A stretch of DNA of 64,000 bases, from NCBI RefSeq assembly GCF_001653235.2, contig NC_035793.1:1922001-1986000 (forward strand), read 5' to 3'. This DNA is from Pochonia chlamydosporia 170. Its lineage: Eukaryota; Ascomycota; Sordariomycetes; Hypocreales; Clavicipitaceae. Made by a program: the position numbers and the translations under genes. Below, piece by piece: positions 21,187 through 32,974 of the stretch. Positions within the stretch are counted from its first letter, which is position 1. The number at the start of each line of letters is the position of its first letter. The notes beneath the pieces are model-generated. The model worked only from the letters and a program-made list of their open reading frames with translations. It was not told the DNA's origin and made no database searches.

Positions 21187-24100
21187 GGTTGGAAGAAATC
21201 ACAGTGTGTGACCTGTGTTGGGGATATCAGGACCAAGCGGAGAGTTGTCAAGTAACTCGGCGTATCATTCCAAAATGTCATTTGACAGAACTGGAAGATT
21301 CACAGAGGCAGCCACATTTAAAACAACAACAGAACAACGTTCACTCCAGACGAACAGGAAATCCAGCCTGGCTGGAAGCCTCCCATTTATTAGGCTCCCT
21401 CACTCCAGGCTCACCCCAGCTTGCCATATCCAGACATAATCTTCCCATTTCCTCCTGACCCCATGGCACCAGCATTCTTGTTCAACGATTCCCCACTTGG
21501 CAGCATGAGGCTCGTCCTACAATGCCGCAGTACCTGGTACTGTCTTCAGTTCGCCGTGCATACAGCTCACAGACGGTTCCATACTGGGCAACAGACAGCT
21601 GCAGAGAGGCTGTTGGTTCTTAGTCCCTCGGCGGCGTGACGAACAAACAAAACAGGGATATTCGTGAGCCCACAGCCTCCTCGTCAATGATGAGCTGGAT
21701 CCAGTAGCTTTCCGTGGACCCTGGGATTGCACCGACCCCTGCCTGAGTGATTTGACTACTGGGCGCCCGGGGCTTGCGGCTGAGGCAGGGCTGATGAGGA
21801 AGGCATTGCAGGAGAATGGGTTCCGATACCTGAGCACAGTTGACTCGGAAAGTCGTTCATTGGCTGCCCGGTTGTGACAAAAGGCATTTGGATGTTTTCT
21901 GCATCGGTCGAGCAATCACCGCGTCGCGCTTTGTGAAGTTGGGGTTGCACAACTTGATGTCAGTGAGCAAAAACAACGCACTCAACCAACTCTGGTTGTG
22001 ATCACACGGGCGAAATGGCAGACCACTCGCGGGTACAGACGCCTGTCGTTCATGCCTGATTCCAAGAATAGAGATGGAGAAAGAACAAAAAAAAAAAATC
22101 CAAATTAACCTTGTGTTCTGGGGGCAAGCAGAAACAGACCCTGGGAAATAACGCGGGTCGTGAGATTTTGAGTCTCACCTCAGAGCATGGCCATGGCCAG
22201 GCCACTTTTCTTCACGCTAGGAAGCCGGCTGCGTCTGGGGACCTAGGCTGGGAACCGGTGTGATCATCTATTCCTTGCCTGCCGCAAAGGACGTGAGGCT
22301 CTTGCAGGCCATTTCATCCCAGCAGGGTGCCCATGAGCTCAAATTCCTTCCCTCAGTACAGTAGCTTCCATGTCGCCAAATGAACAGACCTGATTTGCAT
22401 CAAAATACTGGCATCCTGTCAGAGAGGATCCAACAGGGCTGATTTCGAGCTCCGCATGTCAGCCCCAGACCCGCCACTGGTGAAGCACCCAGCCAGTCTG
22501 AAGGCTTTCAAGGATGAAGTCATCTCCGTCGTCTGGACGGAGTAGAAACCACTCGGCTTGGCTCTTGCGGAGATGTGGTGCTCCTGCTACCATCGGCCAT
22601 TTCCCACCGAAGCAAGAGCAAGTCGGGAAGCGAGTGGCTGTGCACGGGGGATCTTGGCTGTCGAGGTAGCTCCGAATGATTGCTCTGACATGCATGAAGA
22701 GGAGAAACATGCACGAAAATAGAAAAGAAAAGAATTAGGTTAAGGTCCTTTGACGCGCGCCTGTTCGGCTCGTGCGGCAAGGTAGCCTTGTTTGTTTATT
22801 TGTTCTTGTCACTTCCTTTGGAAAATAAAGTGGTTCGATGAAAAGTCGGTGACGGTTGGTTTGTTGTGGTCTAATCGATCCTGACGTGACATGAAGAGTG
22901 GCTGGATTTAGATGTCGACATTCTCGAAAAGCGTATTATGTAATGAAGTCTGTTTTACTTCCAAAACGACGATCATATGAAGACGATGGGGAAAGGGTGC
23001 AGCACAAGGTACCCCAGGAAGGGAACTTAGAAGTCTCCGGTGGATCATCCTTTCTCTTTACACAGTACCTCCTGCTTTCTTAAGAATTTAAAGTCCTCAT
23101 TGCATCGTAGCTTTGTATGATGGTTTCGCCATGCCTTCCTTCGCTCTATCATGATTCCACACCAACAAGAGAGGGCATCGACGGGGAGAAAATCGCCAGG
23201 GTTTATTCAAAATTGTAAGACCGATTCATTGGTGCTGAATTCCTTGTGACTTGACAGATGCGGGAAAATTTTCAAATTTATACTTGCCATAAGTAGCGCG
23301 GAGCGATGAAAAGGGTCTGCCCTCATCAGGCTTACGCCAAAGTAAAAGACAAAGACACTTCTCTCAGAAAGTGCTAGTAGCAGTGACATCAGGAGGAAAA
23401 GGGACTTAAAAATCCAAGTTGAATCAAGGGTCCTATTAGTGCAGACAACTTTTCATTTTTAAGTTCGGCCAGACTGACACCTTGTTATCTGTGCAAGCAA
23501 TTAGATTATGCGTTCACATATAAAATGCACATTTCCGTGCAGTCCAATTTACACTCTCCACCACAGGCGCATCAACCTGTCAGCAGCCAGGTACCTATAT
23601 TCAGATGGGGGATTATACCAAGAACAATGATGAGAATACGATTCACAGCATTGGACGTGCCTAGACATGTCTTGTGAATCCCGAAAGCTGAGTTCTTGCT
23701 TCAGTAGTGGCCAAACTCCTGAAGGCAACAAATGGCAAAATGTACAAATGTGCACTCTGTTCGAGGACAACTACCTTGCACCCGGATAAATACAGTTCCT
23801 ACAAGCTACAGTGGGAAAGGGGGGGGGGGGGGGGAGTCAGTAGTATTTGAACAAGGAAATGTATCGCATATCGCGTTGTGTGCTGAGGCACACTGAGCTG
23901 TGTTAGTGTATACTTGGATATGTCCAAATACCTTTGACCACAGACTGTACATGTTTTGTCTGATCCTTGTCTGGCCCCCGTTGCCTCAGGGGAAGGTTTC
24001 CCGGTTTCACATTGCCCAGTTGGGATGGAAGCCAATGCTGGATTCATGCAAACAAGGGCTCACAGAAACCCCATCACTACAGGTACTACAGATATCGCTA

Positions 24101-24416
24101 GAGATAAAAAAGACATTTCAGCGGAATACCACAGGTGTTTTATCCAACGCTGGCTCTGCCTGGAACCAAGCGTCATTATTCATTTTTATTTGAATCGAAC
24201 CGTGACCCTCCTAAATCTAGATATCAATCTCCGATTCATCCAGTCTCAACACCAAGCATGACGTGAATGCGCCGAGCCCATCCCAAAAGAGCCGTAGATA
24301 AGCCCAAAGACCAGAACAATAAAAACGAATGACAAAACGTCGCCAGCACCCAATACCATCTAGGCTTGAGACCCGGCCGTATCATACTTCAAAACCAGCA
24401 ACCCGTCTCGATTCAA
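21187..24416. other. 3.2-kb gene-free region
   Basis: This is the 5' flank of the membrane-protein gene and the 3' flank of the secreted-peptide gene. It has an A12 tract near 22088, a 16-base G tract at 23819 and scattered short ORFs on both strands with no motif. I found no gene I can support. Confidence 0.5.
23819..23834 (+). repeat. Homopolymeric G16 tract
   Basis: Sixteen consecutive G residues follow GTGGGAAA. The tract is intergenic and could form a G-quadruplex or be a length-variable site. Length may also be affected by sequencing error. Confidence 0.8.
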
Positions 24417-24670
24417 TTAGATGCCGGCATCGGTGTTGGGCTGGTTAACCTTGGTGGCATCAAAGGGAACCACGTTGCCCTGCGGGTCCGTCATGGCAGG
24501 AGAGTCAGTGTCGACGACGAATTCCTGGCGGATAAAGAGCTCTCCATTGCCTACAGAGTGTCAGCCTTGCGTTCCTCTCAACTTAGATTCCGAATTTATT
24601 ACGAACCCTGTGTAGGGGCGGCGATGACAGCAGAGGCGAGAGCCAAGAGAGTGACGGCGAAGAACTTCAT
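24417..24670 (-). CDS. Small secreted Cys-free protein (65 aa)
   Basis: Exon 1 is 24670-24607 and exon 2 is 24550-24417; the 56-nt intron is GTTCGT...TGTAG. The N-terminus MKFFAVTLLALASAVIAAP is a clear signal peptide with a likely cut after the AIAA-like VIAA. The mature part is about 47 residues, starting PTQGNGELFIRQEF and ending NTDAGI. It has no cysteine, so it is not a classical disulfide-rich effector or hydrophobin. No kexin KR site is visible. A TATATATA lies 165 bp upstream of the ATG, which suggests a strong regulated promoter. Family and role are unknown; a secreted peptide of the fungal surface or host interaction is possible. The reading frame is interrupted by the intron, so simple ORF scans miss it. 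Confidence 0.75.
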
Positions 24671-26352
24671 TATGAAAGTATGAGTTGGATCCCAAAGGAA
24701 TGTTGGTTGATTTGTATCGTCAAAGAAATAGGATTACTAAAGTTGAAGGTTGTTTATAGGAAATGACTGCGAAACAATAATGAATTAAAGCACGAGGGAC
24801 GAGAACAAGTCACAAGATAGGCAGTCGAGGCAGTATATATACACTCGCCGGGAACTCGGCAGCATCCCTTGAAATCCAGGTATTTGCAATTCTCAGGACA
24901 TGGACATGGGAGGAACACCCCCATGCTCCATCTGTCACAGCCAAACATCAGATCGAACGAGGCACCACAAACCAAGGCACTCGTACTGTCAGCGGGCTAT
25001 CCGTCCCGCAACACCAGCAAGTTGAGACCGGGCCAGACTCATCCCAAAACGAACAGACGACGAGGTCAAACTTTCCCGTGCTGATTTTCGGCCACGGTCC
25101 AATGCACATCAAATCAGGGGCCACGTATATGAGCTACCGGGAAAGCAAAGACCAGGCATGACGAAACCAACGCCCGTTCCTAGGTTCATGGGAGCAATGG
25201 GGCCGGGCTCTTGTCATAAAAGCTTGGCGAACGGCGAGTCCCCTCCGTACAAGCTTTCCAGCAAAGTTGGGCCAGCGACATGAGTCGAGGGGCGGGCAGA
25301 TGGATGTCAAAACATGCTGAAACGAAGGCGTGCTTCAGGCTTCAGACTGGGAGAAGGTGAGACGATCAGACACGCGTGGCTGGAGTTCCGGTTAGAGACG
25401 ACGGGAGCAGGAGGAGGCGGAAGAGGAATGGTTGTTGCCCTGAGGATGGAAATTAGCGATTGAGGCATCAGTTTATTCAATGTGTAAGCAGTGCCAGTTA
25501 TGCTGCTTGTGTTGGGGTTTGCAAGTTGGAGATGTGATCAAGGCGATTGTGAGGGTGAAACGTGAAGCCCCTGGCGGAGCGCGGCGGTTTACAAATTCCG
25601 GAGACGCTTAATAAGGCAGCAATGCCGTGTCATTTTGCCCAGATAACTTCTAGTTGTCAACAATTACGGGCAATTTACGCACTTTACAGTATTTTAAAAT
25701 AATTAATTTATTCTCACGGCTCAAATGCTAGCACAAATTCCTTGTGCCATGGAATCAACGTCCCCGTACCTCTGGCGTCTACCTTTCCACCCACATGCAC
25801 CGCACACCACAGCCCAATTTGCGTATTCATCACGCATCTCTTCCCATCACAAGGCTCAAACCGTCCCACCCCTACCGTCAACATTGGCTCACAATCAAGG
25901 TCCCACCAACATGGCGTCTGCGCCGCTTGCACCCATTCGGGCTGCGTTGTGCCTCTTTCGTGTCAAACGCCCGCCTTGAGCAATCGCGGGGTTGCCTATG
26001 TCCATGTGGGGTTACAAAGCCTGATGACCTTGCGTGACAGACCTGACCAAACAGCTTTGAACTCTGCAGCTTGACTCCTCATCTCCAAAAGCCTCCAAGC
26101 TTAGACTTCAGGTCAGCTCTGCCATGCCAAAAGCTTAGCTACCTCTCTTCCTTCCACAACCTTCCGGCGATTCTGTTCAACGCCCAGCTCTCCCTGTGTT
26201 GAACTCACGCCGACGGTGTTGAAATCACTCGCCTCATCACATTCTCCCTTCTTTCCCATTTATCGTAGATTGTTCACCCTCCCACAACCTCATCTGTTCT
26301 AAAACCACATCGTCAGCCTCGTCCTTCCACTCCATCCAACCACCCCAGCACC
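24671..26352. other. 1.7-kb divergent promoter region
   Basis: This separates the secreted-peptide gene (-) from the AMMECR1 gene (+). It contains the TATA element of the former and, at about 26150-26350, a long C/T-rich stretch typical of a fungal leader for the latter. The short frames in between look like chance. Confidence 0.5.
24834..24841 (-). promoter_or_regulatory. TATA-like element of the secreted-peptide gene
   Basis: TATATATA lies about 165 bp upstream of the secreted-peptide ATG. The position is plausible for a TATA box with a leader of about 100 nt. It is inferred by position only. Confidence 0.4.
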
Positions 26353-27132
26353 ATGGCCACCGCAGCCCATTGCCTCATGTGCTTCGAAGCCCTCGACGCT
26401 CAGCTGGAGGACCGTAAACCCCTCTCCCTCAGCGAGATCGAATCCTCCTGGGCCCTGTACACGAGCTCCGTTTCAGACTCTTCCAGTTCAGAAGCCAAAA
26501 GCCCCATCCCCAAAGCACCAGCGCTGCGTCGCCTCGCCGACGCCGACTCCTCCGAGTCCTCGTCCTCCGCATCACCCGCCTGGTCCTCCTCCACGCCCGC
26601 AACGTCGATATCCTCACTGTCGCTGGGGGCATCCTCCGCTCCCCTCTTCGTCACCTGGAACACCGTCCGCGGAGATGACGTCTCGCTGCGCGGCTGCATC
26701 GGCACATTTGAGTCCCAGCCCCTCAGCATAGGGCTGCCCGAGTACGCTACCATTTCGGCGCTGCACGACACGCGCTTCTCGCCCATCTCCAAGGCCGAGC
26801 TGCCCAGGCTGCAGGCCGCTGTGACGCTCTTGACGGACTTTGAGGAGGCTGACGACCCGTACGACTGGGAGATTGGCACCCACGGCATTCGGCTGTCGTT
26901 TACGGATAGAGGACATCGTTATGGCGCGACGTATCTGCCTGATGTGGCTTCTGAGCAAGGCTGGACGCACGACGAGACCCTGTACAGCCTCATCCGCAAG
27001 GGAGGCTGGATGGGCGGCCGGTCGAGGTGGAAGTCGTTGGATTTGAAGGTCACGCGCTATCAGGGGAAGAAGGCGAGCCTGAATTACCCCGAGTTCAAAA
27101 AGTGGAAGGACTGGGTTGCCAGTAAGCAGTGA
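26353..27132 (+). CDS. AMMECR1 domain protein
   Basis: A single exon encodes 259 residues from ATG 26353. The N-terminal CLMCFEALDAQL begins the conserved domain. A fungal Ser/Ala-rich insertion of about 60 residues interrupts it at roughly 35-95. The domain resumes with PLFVTWNTVRG and the hallmark LRGCIGTF near residue 115. It continues through ALHDTRFSPI, LPDVASEQGWTHDETL and RKGGWMGG to the end. AMMECR1 proteins are conserved from archaea to human; their biochemical function is not established. No localisation signal is visible. The leader is strongly C/T-rich, as is usual for constitutive fungal genes. Confidence 0.93.
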   Translation: MATAAHCLMCFEALDAQLEDRKPLSLSEIESSWALYTSSVSDSSSSEAKSPIPKAPALRRLADADSSESSSSASPAWSSSTPATSISSLSLGASSAPLFVTWNTVRGDDVSLRGCIGTFESQPLSIGLPEYATISALHDTRFSPISKAELPRLQAAVTLLTDFEEADDPYDWEIGTHGIRLSFTDRGHRYGATYLPDVASEQGWTHDETLYSLIRKGGWMGGRSRWKSLDLKVTRYQGKKASLNYPEFKKWKDWVASKQ

Positions 27133-27772
27133 TGATAATTTTATAGACAAAGAGGTACTGGCGTTTTTTGGGACCTGTCAATTTGGGACAGAGTCCTTTT
27201 TCTTTTGGCGTCTTGGGGAAGCGAGGAAGCTTAGCAAAGACTTTAATGGTCATAATACACTACTTATATTTGAATGATGCGTCAGATGCAACTATGTTAC
27301 GTCTCCATGGGTCACCTAGAGCTGTAGGTTTGTGGCATGCGTTAAGGACAGTGAGGTCTGATCGCAACGAAATATTTCTTTATAAATCTCGGTCAGGCGC
27401 TACATCAAATGCCCGCTCAACTATACATCGTAATCCAAGACATTAATTCGTCCACAAAGCAAACCATATAGAAGACTTGGCTCATGCAAAACAAAAAAAA
27501 ACCGTTCATAGGGCCCTTCCAAGTACGACAAAAATCCATCCAACCCATTTTAAATGTCCACGAGACGCCCAACGGAAACCATGGTATCTGTCGAAAAAAA
27601 ACATGTACAACGAAAAAAACTCCCTTCCAGTTCGGAAAGCGCGGTCGTGGGCTTCAAGAAATACAAGAAAAGCAAAATGCGTATCGAGTGATAGTCAACA
27701 AAAGTATATGAGCAACGCTCCGCCGCCATGTACCCAAACCATAAGAAATCCAAGATCGTAAATTCAACCCCT
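27133..27772. other. Convergent 3'-3' spacer
   Basis: This lies between the ends of the AMMECR1 (+) and Ras-like GTPase (-) genes. It is A-rich, with several A7-A9 runs at 27490-27640. No gene was seen. Confidence 0.5.
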
Positions 27773-28582
27773 TCACCAGCATCGTAGTTTCTTCCAAAAT
27801 CCACCGTGGCCGCGGCCGACGTTGGGGTCGCCATTTAAATTTGGCCCCCGTAGTCCTGGGGCGCGCTTTTCCGTCTCGCTCTCTGCTGGTAAGGGAGTCA
27901 AAGGCTTGGTCATACCGCGGGCATTCATCTCGGTATTGTCCATGACCCCCATTTCTGCTAGGCGCCTTCTCTCCACGACTCGACGAACAATCAAGGCAAA
28001 TGTCTCTTCGATGTTGACTTCCAATCTGGCACTCGTCTCCATGAAGCCGCAGCCCCGTTTGCGTGCCCACTCCAGGCCCATTGCCGCAGGAACCTGTCTG
28101 CTCTCCTGGAGGTCGCACTTGTTACCGGCGACAATCTTGACTGGGGGAACAGTTTTGGAACCACTTCCGGTGCCGGTGTTTGCATGCCCCGGATTTACGC
28201 CGGCGCGGCGTGCGCGTGCTGCATTGTCAAGCCGCGTTTCGGCTTCCATGTCGATCAGGTCGTCGAAGTATTGAAGTGCCTCGAGAGAGTCGCGTGACGT
28301 AATGTCATACACCATGAGGAAGGCATCAGCGCCCAAATTCGACGATGCCCACATACCGCGGTATTCTTCCTGGCCTGCGGTGTCGGTAAGGGAAAGGTGG
28401 TACGTGGTGCCATCGATGCGGCGGGTGACGCTGTAGGAGTCTTCGATCGTGGGGTCATACTCGGATGTCCATTGTGAGCGGACGAGACGCAGTGTGATGG
28501 AGGATTTGCCACAGCCGCCGTCGCCACAGATTGTAATGGAGATTGGGACGGCTGGTTGTTGGTCGTGACCATGTGAAGACAT
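27773..28582 (-). CDS. Ras-family small GTPase, divergent
   Basis: A single exon encodes 269 residues. The P-loop is GDGGCGKSS (G1), the effector region is YDPTIEDSY (G2), DTAGQEEYR is G3, NKCDL is G4 and ETSA is G5. All nucleotide-binding motifs are intact, including the G3 Gln needed for hydrolysis. About 30 extra residues, Gly/Thr/Ser-rich (NPGHANTGTGSGSK), precede the NKCD strand. The C-terminal tail of about 60 residues is basic and Pro-rich and ends GGFWKKLRCW. The terminal Cys is only followed by Trp, so a standard CaaX prenylation box is absent unless a 3' exon was missed. Length (269) exceeds the usual 190-215. It probably acts as a membrane-linked signalling switch; the pathway is unknown. 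A CCAGACC element lies about 660 bp upstream. Confidence 0.9.
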   Translation of the reverse strand: MSSHGHDQQPAVPISITICGDGGCGKSSITLRLVRSQWTSEYDPTIEDSYSVTRRIDGTTYHLSLTDTAGQEEYRGMWASSNLGADAFLMVYDITSRDSLEALQYFDDLIDMEAETRLDNAARARRAGVNPGHANTGTGSGSKTVPPVKIVAGNKCDLQESRQVPAAMGLEWARKRGCGFMETSARLEVNIEETFALIVRRVVERRRLAEMGVMDNTEMNARGMTKPLTPLPAESETEKRAPGLRGPNLNGDPNVGRGHGGFWKKLRCW

Positions 28583-29243
28583 GGTTGGAGATGGTTACGC
28601 GTGATGAGGCCGGGGAGGGCTGTTTCCCAGCAATCGCAATCAAGTTTGCCGAAATGAAACCAAAAACCCGAGGTTCAAGCAACAAGATTGGCTGCGCAAT
28701 TGTCGCCAGGTGAGAAGAGGAGAAGAGAGGCGCACAAGGTGTCTTTATGGTGCTTTGGGTCCAGGTCTCAGATCAAGAAAATAGAAGTCCGTGGTCGACT
28801 GCAATCTTTTCCAAAAACAAAAATAAATGGTTGGCTCGACCAAACTTCTTCAAAGGTCGAGCACCCTGGGGTTACTTTTTTTTTTTCGATAATAGCCGGC
28901 GGTTGGGCGCAAAACCCGACAATCGACCAGGTCTAGAAAGTCTGAGTGTTCAAAAAAGCGTGGCGCGACTGGCAGGGTTATTCGACCCAGGTTGTCAGGG
29001 ATTCCTGTCCGTCGTAATATGTTTAGGCAGAGGGAAGACGGCAAATGCTGTCTTTGGTTGCAAATATATGTATATGCCGTGCAACTGAGAATTGTCGCGC
29101 GCGGTGGCTCACGAATAGTTGTCGAGTCGAATGCAAGATCGCGAGGCGTGGCGTCCAAGCAAAAGGGCAGCGTGGGTAATGATCAGCTTTTTCCTGACTT
29201 CCTGTTCGTGGCTGGGTAAATATATGTATGAATGAATTCTGGG

Positions 29244-29257
29244 CTGGTCTGGTCTGG
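29244..29257 (-). repeat. CTGGTCTGGTCTGG (CCAGA element, reverse)
   Basis: On the minus strand this reads CCAGACCAGACCAG. It lies about 660 bp upstream of the Ras-like GTPase start, in the same orientation as that gene. Confidence 0.55.
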
Positions 29258-29300
29258 CTTGGTGCTTTTGGCCAGGGCCTGCTACCAGGGGAGGGGGCGG

Positions 29301-29328
29301 TCTGCAATCTGCAATCTGCAGTCTGCAG
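29301..29328 (+). repeat. Heptanucleotide repeat TCTGCAA/G x4
   Basis: Four consecutive 7-bp units: TCTGCAA twice, then TCTGCAG twice. It is intergenic. Confidence 0.85.
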
Positions 29329-29804
29329 CTTGGCCGCAGCGCAATTCAAGATGCTCTGGTGGGACGCAGATGCAGCACCGTGTCAGTCTGGTGCAAGGAG
29401 GGCGACCTCTTATCACTTTCTGCCGTCAAGTGTGTCTGGTGGTCTCGGAATAAAACAATGCCCAACGATGCTGACCGATTGTCGCACATGCAGCCGAGCA
29501 GGGTCTTGATGTCGGCGAGGGATAATATGGAAGGAAGCTGTAAGTAGAGTCTGCAAATGGTCAACTGGTGGAAGGAGGGGGAAACACTTGAGGGGACTTG
29601 AGGGAAGGAGGCACCGGGACAATATAATAAAAAAAACAGCTACAGTCAGGTCAACTGGTGTGTGTGGTTTTGGAGCAGACCTGTCAAGTCATCCGGAATT
29701 GATGTCTGAATGTCTACGGAGTAGTACTTAAGTATTTAGTACTTGGACCATTCAACCATCTTCATCTTCTGGGCTGGGATATTGAACTCGACCAGACTCT
29801 CAAA

Positions 29805-29815
29805 CCAGACCAGAC
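29805..29815 (+). repeat. CCAGACCAGAC element
   Basis: An exact copy of the 11-mer in the GTPase/decarboxylase spacer, about 1.2 kb from the GTPase start. Confidence 0.5.
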
Positions 29816-30418
29816 ACTATTTGTACACTTCCCTCCACCTGACGCTGACAAGACACCACCAGCAAGCTAGCTCCATCCAAGTGTTTGGTCCATCTGTCTC
29901 TGCTCCATCGTGCCCGATACATGCAGTCAAGTATTCCATACCAAACTTTTCGTAGCTGGGAGGGCTGGCTGGCTGGTTCAATATTCGCCCTGTTCGCCCT
30001 GCCTGCAGGAGGGGACCAAGCCAAGAGCGCGTGCCACCGGACAAGGACAAGGGGTGCTGACATGGGCATGGATGTGCGAGGTCCTGGGTCATGTCATGAC
30101 AAGGGCTGCAATGGGTCAAGGACTCAGGGTATTGCAGCACGCATCGGGTGTATGAGTGATTCTACAACCAAGTAACCGTCACAATCACAGTAGGAGGGGC
30201 AAGGAAATCAATAAAGGAAATGGGGGCGACTGTAAGTATGTATTGCACGCATACAGTAGAGTACAGAACTGACACGCCGTCAATAATATCGGAAGCACTG
30301 CATGGTGATGGAACTTGATGGAGTTGACAAGAGGACAGGAGGACAAGAGTCAGGTCAATCTGGTCTCAATGTGGAGCACTGACCTCCGCTCATCAGACAA
30401 CTCAACCTCGACAAAGGC

Positions 30419-30438
30419 GACTGACTGACTGACTGACT
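30419..30438 (+). repeat. Microsatellite (GACT)5
   Basis: Five exact tandem GACT units, followed by imperfect GACAGAAGACAGGAGACAG repeats. Confidence 0.85.
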
Positions 30439-30743
30439 TGACAGAAGACAGGAGACAGGAGACTGGATGAATGGATGATTGATGGATGGCTGCTACAGAA
30501 ATTCGGAGGCCAGATCGCAAACGCCCCATCCAAACCAAGTTTCAAACAAAACTCTTAGCGACAAGACTTGTTTCTTTCCACAACCTGACCTTCTCTTTAC
30601 GCACGGCTACCTCCCTAGCGGACGTCTCCAGAACAACCCGTGAAAAAGCAACCCGAACCCGACAAAAGCATCGTCGTCTGTCCCCAGACCTTGAATACCA
30701 AGGCAAGATCAGACCAGACACGATACAAGACCAGGCCAGGCTA

Positions 30744-30766
30744 GGCAAGGCAAGGCAAGGCAAGGC
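30744..30766 (+). repeat. Microsatellite (GGCAA)4
   Basis: Four exact GGCAA units plus GGC. It is intergenic. Confidence 0.85.
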
Positions 30767-30911
30767 TCAAGGGATGCCAGTGTGGTGGGCCGCTGTGAGA
30801 GACAACAGAGCTAGACTGCATACTGCGCCTAGCCCGTCGATGACATGCCATGGAATTAGGCGAGATCTGACAGAACAAAACCCGACGATGAGGATGAATG
30901 CCACTGCCATG

Positions 30912-30956
30912 GGTGTGGGAGTGGTGTGGTGTCCTGTGGTGTGGTGTGGTGTGGTG
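30912..30956 (+). repeat. Imperfect (GGTGT)n microsatellite
   Basis: GGTGT units recur across 45 bp, with one interruption (CC at 30933) and one run of three perfect units at 30938-30952. Confidence 0.8.
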
Positions 30957-32974
30957 CTGTTTCAATTCCATCTGTTTCATCCACACGTCAACTCTGACAA
31001 AAGAAACCAATTTGCCTACAGCACGCACATCATATGGGGTAGTCGTACTCCGTGCATGACTCGATTCTGTCAAGGACTTTTGTGCCTTTCCATTATATCT
31101 TCTGCATCAACTCGTCTTCATGTGCAAGAGTGCACATGGAGTTTCTTTTCTTTTCTGTGTCGGCTACCACGCAGCAGCCGCAACATGCCCATGAACCCGC
31201 CGCGTTCTCACGATTCAGCCACCAGGGAGGAATGTCGTGCATCTCGCCAGACTGGCTACTCCCTGTGCCAAGACGAATGCCAGATGAACACTGGTCATTG
31301 TCCCCGGCTTTTTTGAATATTCCATCCACCAGGCATGGGAGAGTACTCCAATGAAAGTGCTGTGCCGAGTTTATATTCGCAGGCGAAACTAGACCCGACT
31401 AGATCCTCCATTGAGAATGACACACTTTGTGTCCAACGAGTATCCTTCCAGCCGGGTTAGTCCCGTGAACATGCTGGCCGTAATTTCGGCAGCCCCGGAG
31501 AGTGGTATGGAGTATATTATCTAGTTTGCACTTCTTCCGTCTGATGTCGAAGGTACTCACTACTCACTCAAGACTTTCCAATGTTCGTCTTGGCTGTTGT
31601 GCAGCAGGGGAATGGGTTGCCGAGGACAGTTGCAGCATTGGCATCCATCTATATGCATAAGACAGCCATCAATAAGCTCAGACGTGCGTTCCATTTATTA
31701 AACGCAATTTAATGCTCTATGCCGGCACATGCACCGGCTCCAGCACCGGCAGCTGGTGTCTGAGCTCAATCGGAGCAATCGGAGCTCCGTCGTGGACAAG
31801 GTTGTCGTCTGAGTTATTGCCATGCTGCATTTGTTACACCAGGGAGTCCTGGTGAAGCCAAGTTTACGGAGTACTTGGGAGGCCAGGCAGATTGTCCTCG
31901 CTCTTATCGTACAAATTTGTTGCTGATAAATCAAGTCGACCTGCAACTTGAGCAGTGATTGTGGGTTTGAAGGAAATACAAAACCCTCGTGCTTTTATTT
32001 CTATGGATAGGAATGCTGCCGGCTGCGCATGAGCACGCAGTCACCTGCACGCTTGATAAAATGACAGTCTCTAAACATGTATGTAGAGACCAGACCGCAC
32101 ATGATGCATCACCAATCAACGTTTATCGTTTAGTCGAGGTATGCTCTTTCCTTTTTCCGCAACCAATGACGCAATTGTCAACTTTTCTATCACCACCAAC
32201 AGTCCTCAACTTACATCAGATCAATTGATACCTTATCCAGACCTGCTGTGCAACAACTTCCCTTGTGTGCAACACCAAATGTACCTAGGTGCTTAGTAGT
32301 GCCCTCTATTTGGGCACTTATCATTAGGCCATTCCAAGACTGGCCGGAAGAAGGGTCTTGTCAAATGTTGGTAGGCACAATACCACTATGGAGCCGAGGA
32401 GATGCCTCATCACCAGAAATAGCAACTACAAAGTGTTGATTTATCCATCGGCTGCCTGTTCTGTCGTCCACAATTACCTTCCATCAAACCGCCCGCAAAT
32501 TGATACAGACACATATTAACCGGCAAAGGCGCGGCTGACACCAACTCAACTTTTGTCATCAATCCCAAACAGGTCCTATATGACCCAGGCATTTGACGCC
32601 ACTTTTTTTTAACTGACCAAAAAAAAACGGGCTTGGATCTCGCAATCGGCGGTCCCATTTGTCCTCGGCTCAACCTACTCTTTTCACTTTACTTTTTTCT
32701 GCCTGGCTCCCTTTTAATCCCTCTTTTTTCTTTTTCCTTTTCCTTTTCTTACTGTACTCTTACATAACATATCAAATTCCTAAACTTTTTGGCCCCTCTC
32801 CCGCTGCGGGTAACTCTTGACTTGTGTTAGACACCTGCAAGACACACCCACCCAGATACTTTCATCCTGTCCCATTCACCCCACACATCTTTTTCTTGTC
32901 TCGGCCATTTGCATGCCACCTTACCCTACAACACGAGATACAAAAGAAAATATAAAGACCAAAAAAGTTGAAGC

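Larger units (their letters stand above)
28583..32974. other. 4.4-kb gene-poor divergent spacer with microsatellites
   Basis: This lies between the Ras-like GTPase (-) and the decarboxylase (+). It holds several tandem short repeats at 29.2-31.0 kb (listed separately) and CCAGACC elements. T-rich sequence near 32690-32750 is typical of the decarboxylase leader. The largest frame, 276 codons at 30486-31316, runs through the microsatellites and lacks motifs, so it was rejected. Confidence 0.55.

Noticed and set aside
30486..31316. 276-codon ORF on the plus strand
   Set aside because: It runs through GGCAA and GGTGT microsatellites, has erratic composition and no motif. It is most likely a chance frame in a repeat-rich spacer.
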